Shown here piece by piece: positions 1 to 7,292 of a stretch of DNA of 64,000 bases. The position numbers and the translations under genes were made by a program. The DNA comes from an uncultured Clostridia bacterium (GTDB taxonomy: Bacteria > Bacillota > Clostridia > Oscillospirales > Oscillospiraceae). The stretch covers positions 1-64,000 of the forward strand of contig CANDEH010000002.1 in NCBI GenBank assembly GCA_947383645.1. The letters are read 5' to 3'. Under the pieces are notes generated by a model. It was given only the letters and a program-made list of their open reading frames with translations, ran no database searches and was not told the origin of the DNA. How positions within the stretch are numbered: position 1 is the stretch's first letter; each line of letters starts with the position of its first letter.

Positions 1-512
1 AGGTCATGCAGGTGGTGGAGTTCCAGCACGTCAAGCCCGGCAAGGGCGCGGCCTTCGTGCGCACGAAGATGAAGAACGTCATCACCGGCGGCGTCACCGA
101 GACGTCTTTTAACCCCACGGCCAAGTTCGAGCAGGCCTTTGTGGAGCGCAAGGATATGGAGTACAGCTACAACGACGGCGATCTCTACTACTTTATGGAC
201 CCGGAGACCTTCGACATGCTGCCCATCGGCAAGGACGTGCTGGGCGACGCCTTCCGCTTTGTCAAGGAGAATATGACCTGCAAGGTCCTCTCCTACAAGG
301 GGAACGTGTTCGGCGTGGAGGCCCCCAACTTTGTGGATCTGGAGATTACGGAGACCGAGCCGGGCTTTGCCGGCAACACCGCCACCAATGTGATGAAGCC
401 CGCCACTCTGGAGACCGGCGCGGAGATCAAGGTGCCCCTGTTCATCAATATCGGCGACAGGATCACCATCGACACCCGCACCGGCGAGTACCTGTCCCGC
501 TGCAAGAGCTGA
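1..512 (+). CDS. efp: Elongation factor P, 5' end outside window
   Basis: EF-P binds between the P and E sites of the ribosome and speeds peptide bond formation at polyproline stretches. The visible part has the PGKGAAF loop that carries the conserved (sometimes modified) lysine, followed by the two OB-like domains ending in TRTGEYLSRCK, as usual for the family. The frame is open back to base 1 with a Val codon before the first ATG. Family members have roughly 16 more residues before the MQVVEF stretch, so the true start lies upstream and position 6 is internal. It is followed by a 255-bp gap containing a dispersed repeat. Confidence 0.95.
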   Translation, partial: VMQVVEFQHVKPGKGAAFVRTKMKNVITGGVTETSFNPTAKFEQAFVERKDMEYSYNDGDLYYFMDPETFDMLPIGKDVLGDAFRFVKENMTCKVLSYKGNVFGVEAPNFVDLEITETEPGFAGNTATNVMKPATLETGAEIKVPLFINIGDRITIDTRTGEYLSRCKS

Positions 513-586
513 AACGAAAGAGGCGGGGGTTCCGTGCCGCCGTATAGCGGCGGCGCAGACGGGTAAGAATAGCAGGAAGGCTTAGA

Positions 587-742
587 CCTTGTTTGAAAAA
601 TGTCAAAACACCCCAACAGCGGATCTTTTTCCGTCACTCTGCGTTGATTTTTCTTGCCGTACACAGGGTATGGCCGCTTCAAATCGCCTTGATTGGAGAA
701 AGATCTCTTGCTGTTGGGCATTCCGCCATTTATCAAACAAGG
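587..742. mobile_element. MITE-like inverted-repeat element, copy 1 (156 bp)
   Basis: The ends are an imperfect terminal inverted repeat: CCTTGTTTGAAAAATG on the left, and the reverse complement of the right end reads CCTTGTTTGATAAATG. A second copy of about the same length lies at 11627-11781, with matching internal blocks (GATCTTTTTCCG, TTGGGCATTCCGCCATTTATCAAACAAGG). It carries no ORF of its own. It ends 25 bp before the start of the zinc-ribbon gene and so sits in that gene's leader. A non-autonomous mobile element is the best reading; the mobilising transposase is not in this window. Confidence 0.7.
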
Positions 743-767
743 CCTGACAGATGGAAAGGAGACCGCT

Positions 768-1208
768 ATGGAAATTTTGGAAAAAGTAGCGTATCTGAAG
801 GGGCTGGCCGAGGGGTTGGCACTGGACAGGGAGTCCAAAGAGGGAAAGCTAATCAGCGTAATCATCGACCTGTTGGATGATATGGCTCTGGAGATGCAGG
901 ACCTGCGGGATGAGCAGTGCGAAATCGAGGAGGGCCTGGACGCGGTCAGTGACGATCTCAGTGATGTGGAATCCTTCCTCTACGAGGCCTTTGACGAGGA
1001 AGATGACGACGAGGAAGAGGAGGAGGACGACGAGGACCTCTACGGCGCTACCTGCCCCAACTGCGGGGAGGAGCTCTTCTTCGACGAGGAGGCCCTGGAC
1101 GAGGGCGGCGTAATCTGCCCCGGCTGCGGCGAGCAGCTGGCCTTGGACACAGGGGATCTGTCCGATGGCTGCGGCGGCTGCTGCGGTGGCTGCGAGAGCA
1201 AGGAGTGA
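768..1208 (+). CDS. Acidic zinc-ribbon protein (CD1247 N-terminal-like)
   Basis: A 146-residue protein of unknown function. Residues 1-50 form an amphipathic helical segment (LEKVAYLKGLAEGLAL) resembling the N-terminal domain of clostridial CD1247-type proteins. A run of about 20 Asp/Glu follows, then a two-knuckle zinc ribbon (CPNCGEE and CPGCGEQ) and a Cys/Gly-rich tail. The start at 768 is chosen for the AAAGGAG site just upstream; an earlier in-frame ATG falls inside the repeat element. The zinc ribbon suggests metal binding and the acidic spacer interaction with a basic partner, but neither fixes a role. Confidence 0.75.
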   Translation: MEILEKVAYLKGLAEGLALDRESKEGKLISVIIDLLDDMALEMQDLRDEQCEIEEGLDAVSDDLSDVESFLYEAFDEEDDDEEEEEDDEDLYGATCPNCGEELFFDEEALDEGGVICPGCGEQLALDTGDLSDGCGGCCGGCESKE

Positions 1209-1243
1209 CCGAACCCCTTCGTCCGGCGGCACAGGGCGAATTC

Positions 1244-1407
1244 AAGGAAGCACTGAATAAATCGATGTGCGCGGCTTGCCAGACAGATTTTTTGTCTGGC
1301 AAGGCAAAAAACCGCAGGAATCCTGACGGATTTCAAGGTTTTTTAACGCAGTCCAGGCAGAAAATTTGGCGGTAAGACGTGTGCGCCGATTTATTTAGTG
1401 CTTCCTT
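1244..1407. mobile_element. MITE-like element with 19-bp terminal inverted repeats
   Basis: The left end reads GGAAGCACTGAATAAATCG and the right end, reverse-complemented, reads GGAAGCACTAAATAAATCG (18 of 19 match). Inside lies a second palindrome, TTGCCAGACA...TGTCTGGCAA. The element is about 164 bp and non-coding. It sits between the stop codon of the zinc-ribbon gene and that gene's terminator hairpin, as if inserted into the 3' untranslated region. It differs in sequence from the 587-742 and 11627-11781 family. Confidence 0.7.
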
Positions 1408-1415
1408 AAGTGTGG

Positions 1416-1455
1416 ACAGCCCCGGTCTGTCAGGAGACAGGCCGGGGCTGTTTTT
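1416..1455 (+). terminator. Rho-independent terminator
   Basis: Stem ACAGCCCCGG-CTGTC pairs with GACAG-CCGGGGCTGT around an AGGA loop and is followed by TTTTTA. It ends the zinc-ribbon transcript, beyond the inserted element. Confidence 0.85.
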
Positions 1456-1537
1456 ATTTTTGCCCTGCAATGTCAATTGATTTCCCTGTCAGACCGGCGA
1501 CAGCGGAGGGAGGAGCGGCTATAGCCGCTTTGTTTAC

Positions 1538-2002
1538 TCAGCCGGCGTACGCCACACTGACTACATAGGCGGGATCAAACTCGATGTACTCGGTCTTGAA
1601 GATGATCTCCTTGCCGATCCGGATCTCCTGGGTTCCCACCGAGGGCACCATCACAGCGGTTTTTTCCACCTGGGCCTTGACCGTAAAGACGAGGTCCACA
1701 TGGTCGGGGTCCTCCACCCACTCCCCCTCGCTGCATACTAAGGTGTGATCCGCCTCTACCGCGACAACCTCCGCATCATAGAGGGCGCCGGAGGCCATAA
1801 TCCGGCAGGGGATGTACTGCTGCGCTGCCTCGTACATCTCCACCGGCTGGTTCTCCGCCATCACCTGATAGGTGATCTCCACCATCTCCCGCTCCCCGCT
1901 GCGGTTGCTCAGCAGCTTGGAGGCCACAAAAAAGACCACGGCGGCGATCAAGACGATAGCAATGATGTCGATAATGTTAAATTTCCACTTTTTCTGGGGC
2001 AT
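1538..2002 (-). CDS. DUF4330 membrane-anchored protein
   Basis: A 154-residue protein with a basic start (MPQKKWKF), one transmembrane helix at about residues 9-27 (IIDIIAIVLIAAVVFFVA) and a beta-rich outside domain. This is the layout of DUF4330, found in Clostridia and without a known biochemical role. The start at 2002 has an AGGAGG site 5-6 bases upstream; a longer reading frame to 2179 has no ribosome site. In other genomes such proteins occur near exopolysaccharide or glycosyltransferase genes, and here a glycosyltransferase-CsaB gene is divergent. A link to surface polysaccharide is inference only. Confidence 0.75.
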   Translation of the reverse strand: MPQKKWKFNIIDIIAIVLIAAVVFFVASKLLSNRSGEREMVEITYQVMAENQPVEMYEAAQQYIPCRIMASGALYDAEVVAVEADHTLVCSEGEWVEDPDHVDLVFTVKAQVEKTAVMVPSVGTQEIRIGKEIIFKTEYIEFDPAYVVSVAYAG

Positions 2003-2208
2003 TTTTCGTCCTCCTGCTTGACCAGCCCCACAGGGTGGGGCTATAATGGTTGTCCATAGGGCCTGTCCTATCGGCAGGCACTGTGTCTGTCTATTATAGC
2101 GCATTCCACCCCATACCACAAGAGAAATTTTCCTCTTCGGGCAGATCGTCCGCGAGCTCTGCCTCTCACGCCAACACAATCATCCCCCTGACACATACCG
2201 GAGGTTCT

Positions 2209-4422
2209 ATGAAAGTTATCCACCTCATCAGCGGCGGCGATACCGGCGGGGCCAAGACCCACGTGCTGTCCCTGCTGAAACACCTGAACGACACTATCAC
2301 CGCCCAGCTGATCTGTTTCCGGGACGGCGAGTTTGCCCAGGAGGCCCGCGAGATGGGCATTCCCACCGAAATTTTTGCCGGGCAGAATATAATCAAGATC
2401 TACCGCCGCCTGCGCCGCTATATTGAGGAGGGCGGATATGAGATCGTCCACTGCCATGGGGCCCGGGCCAACATGATGGGGGCGCTTCTCCGGCGGGGCA
2501 TGAAGCTGCCCGTGGTTACCACCGTCCACAGCGATTACCGCTTGGACTATATGGGCCGCCCGCTGGGAAAGCTGACGTTCGGCACGGTGAACACCATCGC
2601 CCTGCGATGCTTTGACTACCGCATCGGCGTCAGCGACGCCATGGTGGATATTCTGATCTCCCGCGGCTTCCCGCCCCAGCAGCTCTATGCCATTTACAAC
2701 GGCCTGACTTTTGATGCCCAGCCGACCCTTGCCCACCGGACTGCCTACCTCCGGGGCCTGGGCGCCCAAGTGGAGGAGGACTCGATTGTAGTGGGTATCG
2801 CCGCCCGCCTCAATCCGGTAAAGGATATTGCCACGCTGATTCGGGGGTTTGCCCTGGCGGCGAAAGTATGTCCCCGCCTGCGCCTGGTTATCGCCGGCGA
2901 CGGGGCGGAAAGGGACCGCCTTGCCGCTCTGGCCAGAGAACTGCATATAGCGGAGAAGGTGTGCTTTGCCGGGTGGATCAGCGACATGGACAGCTTCTAC
3001 CAGGCCATCGACATCAACACCCTCACCTCCCTCAGCGAGACCTTTTCCTATGCCCTTACCGAGGGGGCCCGGTATGCGCTGCCTACGGTGAGCAGCCGGG
3101 TGGGAGGCGTGCCCTACCTCATCGACCATGCGGTGAACGGCTTTCTCTTTCCGGCCAGAGACGCGGAGGCCCTTTCCCGATACCTTGCGGAGCTGGCCGG
3201 AGACGGCGAGCTGCGCCGCCGGATGGGGGAGCGCCTGCGGGAGAAGGCGGCGGAGAAGTTCTCTCTGCAAAAGACCGTGGACACCCAGCTTGCCATCTAT
3301 GAGGATATCCTCCGCCGCCATGCCCGGCCGAAATCCAGGCGGGACGGGGTGGTGATCTGCGGAGCCTACGGCAAGGAGAACGCCGGGGACGACGCGATTT
3401 TGAGCGCCATCATTCAGGAGATGAAGGAAATTGACCCCTATATGCCCATTACCGTCCTCTCCCGCCAGCCGATGCGCACCCGCCTGACCTACCGGGTGAA
3501 CGCGGTCCACACCTTCGCCTTTACCAAATGGAAGCGGGCGATGAAGCACTCCAGGCTCTATATCAGCGGCGGCGGCAGCCTGATTCAGGACGTGACCAGC
3601 CGCCGGTCCCTGTGGTACTATCTCTACAATATCCGGGCGGCCAAGCGGAGGAAGAACAAGGTAATGATGTACGGCTGCGGCATTGGCCCGGTCATCCGTC
3701 CCCGGCACCAGCGCTTGGCTGCGGACTATATGAACCGCTATGTGGACGCCATTACGCTCCGGGAGCCGGATTCCTTGCAGGAGCTGCGCCGGATGGGAGT
3801 GGATCAGCCGGAGACCTGCCTCAGCGCCGATCCGGCCCTGCGCCTGCCCGACGTCCCCGACACGCTCACCGACAGCACTCTGTTTTCTCACGGCGTGCCG
3901 TTGGAGGGAGAGTACATCTGTTTTGCTCTGCGGAACTGGCCGGGTGTGGAGGGGAAATTGGAGGCCATCCGGGCGGGGGCGGTCCACGCCTACAGGCGCC
4001 ACGGCCTGACGCCGGTGTTTCTGGCAGTGGAAAAACTCCACGATCCGGAGGTAATCACACGGGCGGCTGAGGGGCTCGCCGTACCCCACTACCTGATTAC
4101 CAGGCCGGAGAGCCCCATGGCCATCATCGGCGTTCTCTCCCGGATGCGGGCGGTGGTATCCATGCGCCTTCACGCTCTGATCTTTGCGGCGGGAAGGGGA
4201 GTGCCCCTGGTGGGACTGGTCTACGATCCCAAGGTCAGCGCCTTTCTGCGCTACATTGGCGAGGAGCAGTTTGTGGATTTGGAGGAGCTGAACGCCCGAA
4301 AGCTCTGCGACATGATCGATGCGGCAGTCAGCCGCCGCCGGGAGCCGGACGCGGTGGAGCGTCTGCTGGAGATTGAGAAGCGCAATATGGCCGTGGCTGA
4401 GCGGCTGTATCGGGAGTCATAG
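2209..4422 (+). CDS. csaB: Glycosyltransferase family 4 fused to CsaB pyruvyl transferase
   Basis: A 737-residue two-domain protein. Residues 1 to about 370 are a GT-B glycosyltransferase of family 4, with the donor-site pattern ETFSYALTE (two Glu seven apart) and VGGVPYLI. From about 380 on comes a CsaB-type polysaccharide pyruvyl transferase, with GAYGKENAGDDAIL, SGGGSLIQD and SMRLHALIFAAGRGVPLVGL. CsaB pyruvylates the secondary cell-wall polymer to which S-layer-homology domains bind. The fusion suggests one protein both adds a sugar and pyruvylates the polymer, probably on the cytoplasmic face before export. The start is the ATG at 2209 behind CGGAGG; the longer open frame from 2050 lacks a ribosome site. 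Family usual length for CsaB alone is about 360 residues. Confidence 0.88.
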   Translation: MKVIHLISGGDTGGAKTHVLSLLKHLNDTITAQLICFRDGEFAQEAREMGIPTEIFAGQNIIKIYRRLRRYIEEGGYEIVHCHGARANMMGALLRRGMKLPVVTTVHSDYRLDYMGRPLGKLTFGTVNTIALRCFDYRIGVSDAMVDILISRGFPPQQLYAIYNGLTFDAQPTLAHRTAYLRGLGAQVEEDSIVVGIAARLNPVKDIATLIRGFALAAKVCPRLRLVIAGDGAERDRLAALARELHIAEKVCFAGWISDMDSFYQAIDINTLTSLSETFSYALTEGARYALPTVSSRVGGVPYLIDHAVNGFLFPARDAEALSRYLAELAGDGELRRRMGERLREKAAEKFSLQKTVDTQLAIYEDILRRHARPKSRRDGVVICGAYGKENAGDDAILSAIIQEMKEIDPYMPITVLSRQPMRTRLTYRVNAVHTFAFTKWKRAMKHSRLYISGGGSLIQDVTSRRSLWYYLYNIRAAKRRKNKVMMYGCGIGPVIRPRHQRLAADYMNRYVDAITLREPDSLQELRRMGVDQPETCLSADPALRLPDVPDTLTDSTLFSHGVPLEGEYICFALRNWPGVEGKLEAIRAGAVHAYRRHGLTPVFLAVEKLHDPEVITRAAEGLAVPHYLITRPESPMAIIGVLSRMRAVVSMRLHALIFAAGRGVPLVGLVYDPKVSAFLRYIGEEQFVDLEELNARKLCDMIDAAVSRRREPDAVERLLEIEKRNMAVAERLYRES

Positions 4423-4462
4423 CCGCCGGCCCGGTCGGGTGGTTTTCCCGCACCAGTCGAAG

Positions 4463-4495
4463 CTGTCGGACCGGGTAGCCGGTCCGGCAGTTTTT
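4463..4495 (+). terminator. Rho-independent terminator after csaB fusion
   Basis: CTGTCGGACCGG pairs with CCGGTCCGGCAG (one mismatch-type wobble) and is followed by TTTTT. Confidence 0.85.
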
Positions 4496-4660
4496 GTATG
4501 CCGCGCCCCGGAGGTTGCAGTTTCAGAGGATGGAGGCGTTATGCGCCGGCGAATCGCCGTCCCCGCTTTGCCGCCAGTGGACAGAGCACAGGGAGTGTAC
4601 GGCCATTTCTCGGAAGCTGTATCCTTACGGGATATGTCCCACGGAGGCGCGGTCTATTTA

Positions 4661-4706
4661 AATAAGGTGAGAGTCCGAAGCTTTTGCCCCGGACTCTCAC
4701 CTTATT
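4661..4706. repeat. Perfect 17-bp inverted repeat, hairpin without T-tract
   Basis: AATAAGGTGAGAGTCCG at 4661-4677 is perfectly complementary to 4690-4706, with a 12-base loop. It lies 50 bp before the ATPase start and is not followed by a T-run. It could be a leader hairpin, an operator or a relic element; the sequence alone does not decide. Confidence 0.6.
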
Positions 4707-4756
4707 TGAGCTTTAGCATAGATTAAAAAGAGAACCACAGATCAGGAGGGTAATCT

Positions 4757-5830
4757 ATGGTAACCAATTTCTTCTTGGGCGCGAACAGCAGCGTCGGATT
4801 TCAAAGCCTGTATGAGGGGTTTGTGGACCCGAAAAAAAATCAGGACGTACTGGTATTAAAAGGGGGACCTGGCGCGGGAAAGTCCTCCTTCATGAAATAT
4901 ATTGGGAGAGAGGCGGAGGCGCGGGGGGAGGATGTGGAGTACATATGGTGTTCCGGCGATCCGGAGTCCCTGGACGCCGTGCGTCTGCCCCGTCTGGGTA
5001 TTCTGGCCGTGGACGGCACCGCGCCCCACGTGGTGGAGCCCCAATACCCGGCGGCTGTTGACCGGTATGTGAACCTGGGGCGGTTCTACCGCTTGGAGGA
5101 GCTGAAGCCCCTGCGGGAGGAGGTCATGACCTATACCGGAGCGTACAAGGCCGCCTACCGCCAGGCCTACCGGGCGCTGAAAGCCGCCGGGGAGGTGGAG
5201 CGGGGCCTCCAGGAGCTGATGGGCACAGGTTTCGACAAGGAGAAGCTGCGCCGGCGGACCGCCGGCATCGTCGCCCGGGAGCTGAGAAAGCAGGGCGGCG
5301 GGACCGGGGAAATCAACTATCGCTTTTTGGGCGGCGTGACCCACAAGGGGATCCTCTGGCGCTTCGATACGGCAGAGGCGATGTGCGACAGGGTGTACGA
5401 GCTCAAGGACAGCTGGGGGCTGGCGGGAGAGATGCTTCAGACTGTGGCCCAGACCGCTGCGCAGCGTGGCTATGATGTGATTGCCTGTCCGGACTGTGAC
5501 CGGCTGCACCGCCTCCAGCATCTGTTTATTCCCGAGCTGCGCCTGGGGTTCGTCACGACCCGGGAGGGTATGGCGTATACGGGAAAGAAGCCCTACCGGC
5601 GCATCCACATCGACGCCATGACCGACCAGCATCTCCAGCGGCAGAACCGCTCCCGCTGCCGCTTCCACCGCCGGATGCATCAGCTCCTGATGGAGGAGGC
5701 TGTTGCCGGCCTTCAGATGGCCAAAGCCGCCCACGACGAGCTGGAGAAGGTGTATAATCCCCATGTGGATTTCGACGGGGTCTATGCTCTGGCCAGGGAG
5801 GAGTGGGCAAGAATCGAAAAGTCTCTGTAA
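4757..5830 (+). CDS. P-loop ATPase of the PRK06851 type
   Basis: A 357-residue ATP-binding protein. The Walker A motif GGPGAGKSS lies at about residues 37-45, and a second nucleotide-related segment (GGVTHKGILW) lies around residue 195. This matches the clostridial family annotated PRK06851, which has tandem P-loop-like halves and no established substrate. The start follows an AGGAGGGTAATCT site. It stands alone between two hairpins, and its terminator is shared with convergent rpoD. Its role is unknown; sporulation-related ATPases of similar design exist, but no sporulation signal is visible here. Confidence 0.75.
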   Translation: MVTNFFLGANSSVGFQSLYEGFVDPKKNQDVLVLKGGPGAGKSSFMKYIGREAEARGEDVEYIWCSGDPESLDAVRLPRLGILAVDGTAPHVVEPQYPAAVDRYVNLGRFYRLEELKPLREEVMTYTGAYKAAYRQAYRALKAAGEVERGLQELMGTGFDKEKLRRRTAGIVARELRKQGGGTGEINYRFLGGVTHKGILWRFDTAEAMCDRVYELKDSWGLAGEMLQTVAQTAAQRGYDVIACPDCDRLHRLQHLFIPELRLGFVTTREGMAYTGKKPYRRIHIDAMTDQHLQRQNRSRCRFHRRMHQLLMEEAVAGLQMAKAAHDELEKVYNPHVDFDGVYALAREEWARIEKSL

Positions 5831-5854
5831 AGGGAAAATACTTGTATATAGCTG

Positions 5855-5895
5855 CGACAGAAGCGACCCGTCAAACTGACGGGTCGCTTCTGTCG
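5855..5895. terminator. Bidirectional terminator between ATPase gene and rpoD
   Basis: A near-perfect 19-bp stem (CGACAGAAGCGACCCGTCA and its complement) with an AAC loop, placed between two converging genes. It lacks a long T-run on the plus strand. Confidence 0.75.
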
Positions 5896-5912
5896 TGCTT
5901 GATGGATACGTG

Positions 5913-7292
5913 TCAATTTAAGAAGTCTTTCAGCTTCTTGCTCCGGCTGGGGTGGCGGAGTTTCCGCAGGGCCTTGGCCTCAATTTGACGGATGCGCTCT
6001 CGGGTGACCTGAAACTCCTTGCCGACCTCCTCCAGGGTCCGGCTGCGGCCGTCCTCGATACCGAAGCGGAGCTTGAGAACCTTCTCCTCACGGGGAGTCA
6101 GGGTGCTGAGCACATCGATAAGCTGCTCTTTGAGAAGGGTGAAGCTGGCGGCCTCGCTGGGCTCGCTGGCGCCCTCGTCAGGGATAAAGTCGCCTAAGTG
6201 GCTGTCCTCCTCCTCGCCGATGGGGGTCTCCAGACTTACCGGCTCCTGGGCAATTTTGAGGATCTCCCGGACCTTCTCCACGGGCATTCCCATCTCCTCG
6301 GAGATCTCCTCGGGACTGGGGTCGTGGCCCAGCTCCTGGAGGAGCTGGCGGGAGACCCGGATGACCTTGTTGATGGTCTCCACCATGTGCACCGGAATGC
6401 GGATGGTCCGCGCCTGATCGGCGATGGCCCGGGTAATGGCCTGGCGGATCCACCAGGTGGCATATGTGGAGAACTTGAAGCCCTTGACATAGTCGAATTT
6501 CTCCACCGCCTTGATGAGGCCCAGATTGCCCTCCTGGATCAGATCCAGAAACAGCATCCCGCGGCCCACGTAGCGCTTGGCGATGGAGACCACCAGACGG
6601 AGATTGGCCTCGGCCAGCTTCTGCTTGGCGTCCTCGCCGGCCCGGTAGTTCCGGCGGAGCTCCTTCAGCTCCTCCTCGGGGATCTCCAGACCGTCGGTTT
6701 TCATCATGCGCAGCATCTCGGCGGCCTGGTTGCCGGCGGTCATGGCCTGGGCCAGTTCGATCTCCTCGTCGGGGGAGAGCAGGGGAACCTTGCCGATCTC
6801 CTTGAGGTACATCCGCACCGGATCGTCAATGGCAAAAGTGTCTACCAGCGTGTTGGGATCGACCAGCTCCTCCTCCTCGATGTCGGTAATCTCCTCAATG
6901 GGGGGCTCGATGTCGTCGGGGAGCTCGGGCAGCAGGTCCTCCTCGGCGCCGATCTCGATGCCGAGCGCCTCCAGAGAGTCGTAGATGTGCTCCATCTGCT
7001 CGCCGTCCAGCTCGATTTCGTCCAGAACCTCCATCATCTCCGAGGAGTCCACCTTGCCCTTCTTTTTGCCCCGGGCAAACAGGTCCATCAGCTTCTCATG
7101 GGCGAGGAGAATGGGGGCGGCGGACAGCTTGGCCACGTCCTTTTCCTCCAGCTTCTGAAGGGGCTTTTTCTCCCCCTCCTTCTCCTTTTTCATGATCCGC
7201 CGGGCGGGTTTGATGTCAATCTCCGGCAGCTCTTCAATAGGCACGTCCTGTACCAGATCGTTTACGTCAACGTGCTCTAAGTCTTTTGTCAT
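5913..7292 (-). CDS. rpoD: Primary RNA polymerase sigma factor (sigma 70/A)
   Basis: The housekeeping sigma factor, 459 residues. It shows region 1.2 (DDPVRMYLKEIG, about residue 157), region 2 with the -10 recognition and melting helix (YATWWIRQAITRAIADQA), region 3 (IPVHMVETINK) and a region 4.2 helix-turn-helix (TLEEVGKEFQVTRERIRQIE). The N-terminal 150 residues are acidic and variable, as in other clostridial RpoD. The ATG at 7292 overlaps the dnaG stop (ATGA) and has GGAGG upstream, so dnaG and rpoD are translationally coupled, the classical macromolecular-synthesis order. The Lys/Glu-rich N-terminus is longer than in B. subtilis SigA. Confidence 0.96.
   Translation of the reverse strand: MTKDLEHVDVNDLVQDVPIEELPEIDIKPARRIMKKEKEGEKKPLQKLEEKDVAKLSAAPILLAHEKLMDLFARGKKKGKVDSSEMMEVLDEIELDGEQMEHIYDSLEALGIEIGAEEDLLPELPDDIEPPIEEITDIEEEELVDPNTLVDTFAIDDPVRMYLKEIGKVPLLSPDEEIELAQAMTAGNQAAEMLRMMKTDGLEIPEEELKELRRNYRAGEDAKQKLAEANLRLVVSIAKRYVGRGMLFLDLIQEGNLGLIKAVEKFDYVKGFKFSTYATWWIRQAITRAIADQARTIRIPVHMVETINKVIRVSRQLLQELGHDPSPEEISEEMGMPVEKVREILKIAQEPVSLETPIGEEEDSHLGDFIPDEGASEPSEAASFTLLKEQLIDVLSTLTPREEKVLKLRFGIEDGRSRTLEEVGKEFQVTRERIRQIEAKALRKLRHPSRSKKLKDFLN

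Noticed and set aside
2068..4173. A 701-codon minus-strand frame opposite csaB
   Set aside because: Shadow of the coding frame on the plus strand; no ribosome site and no motif.
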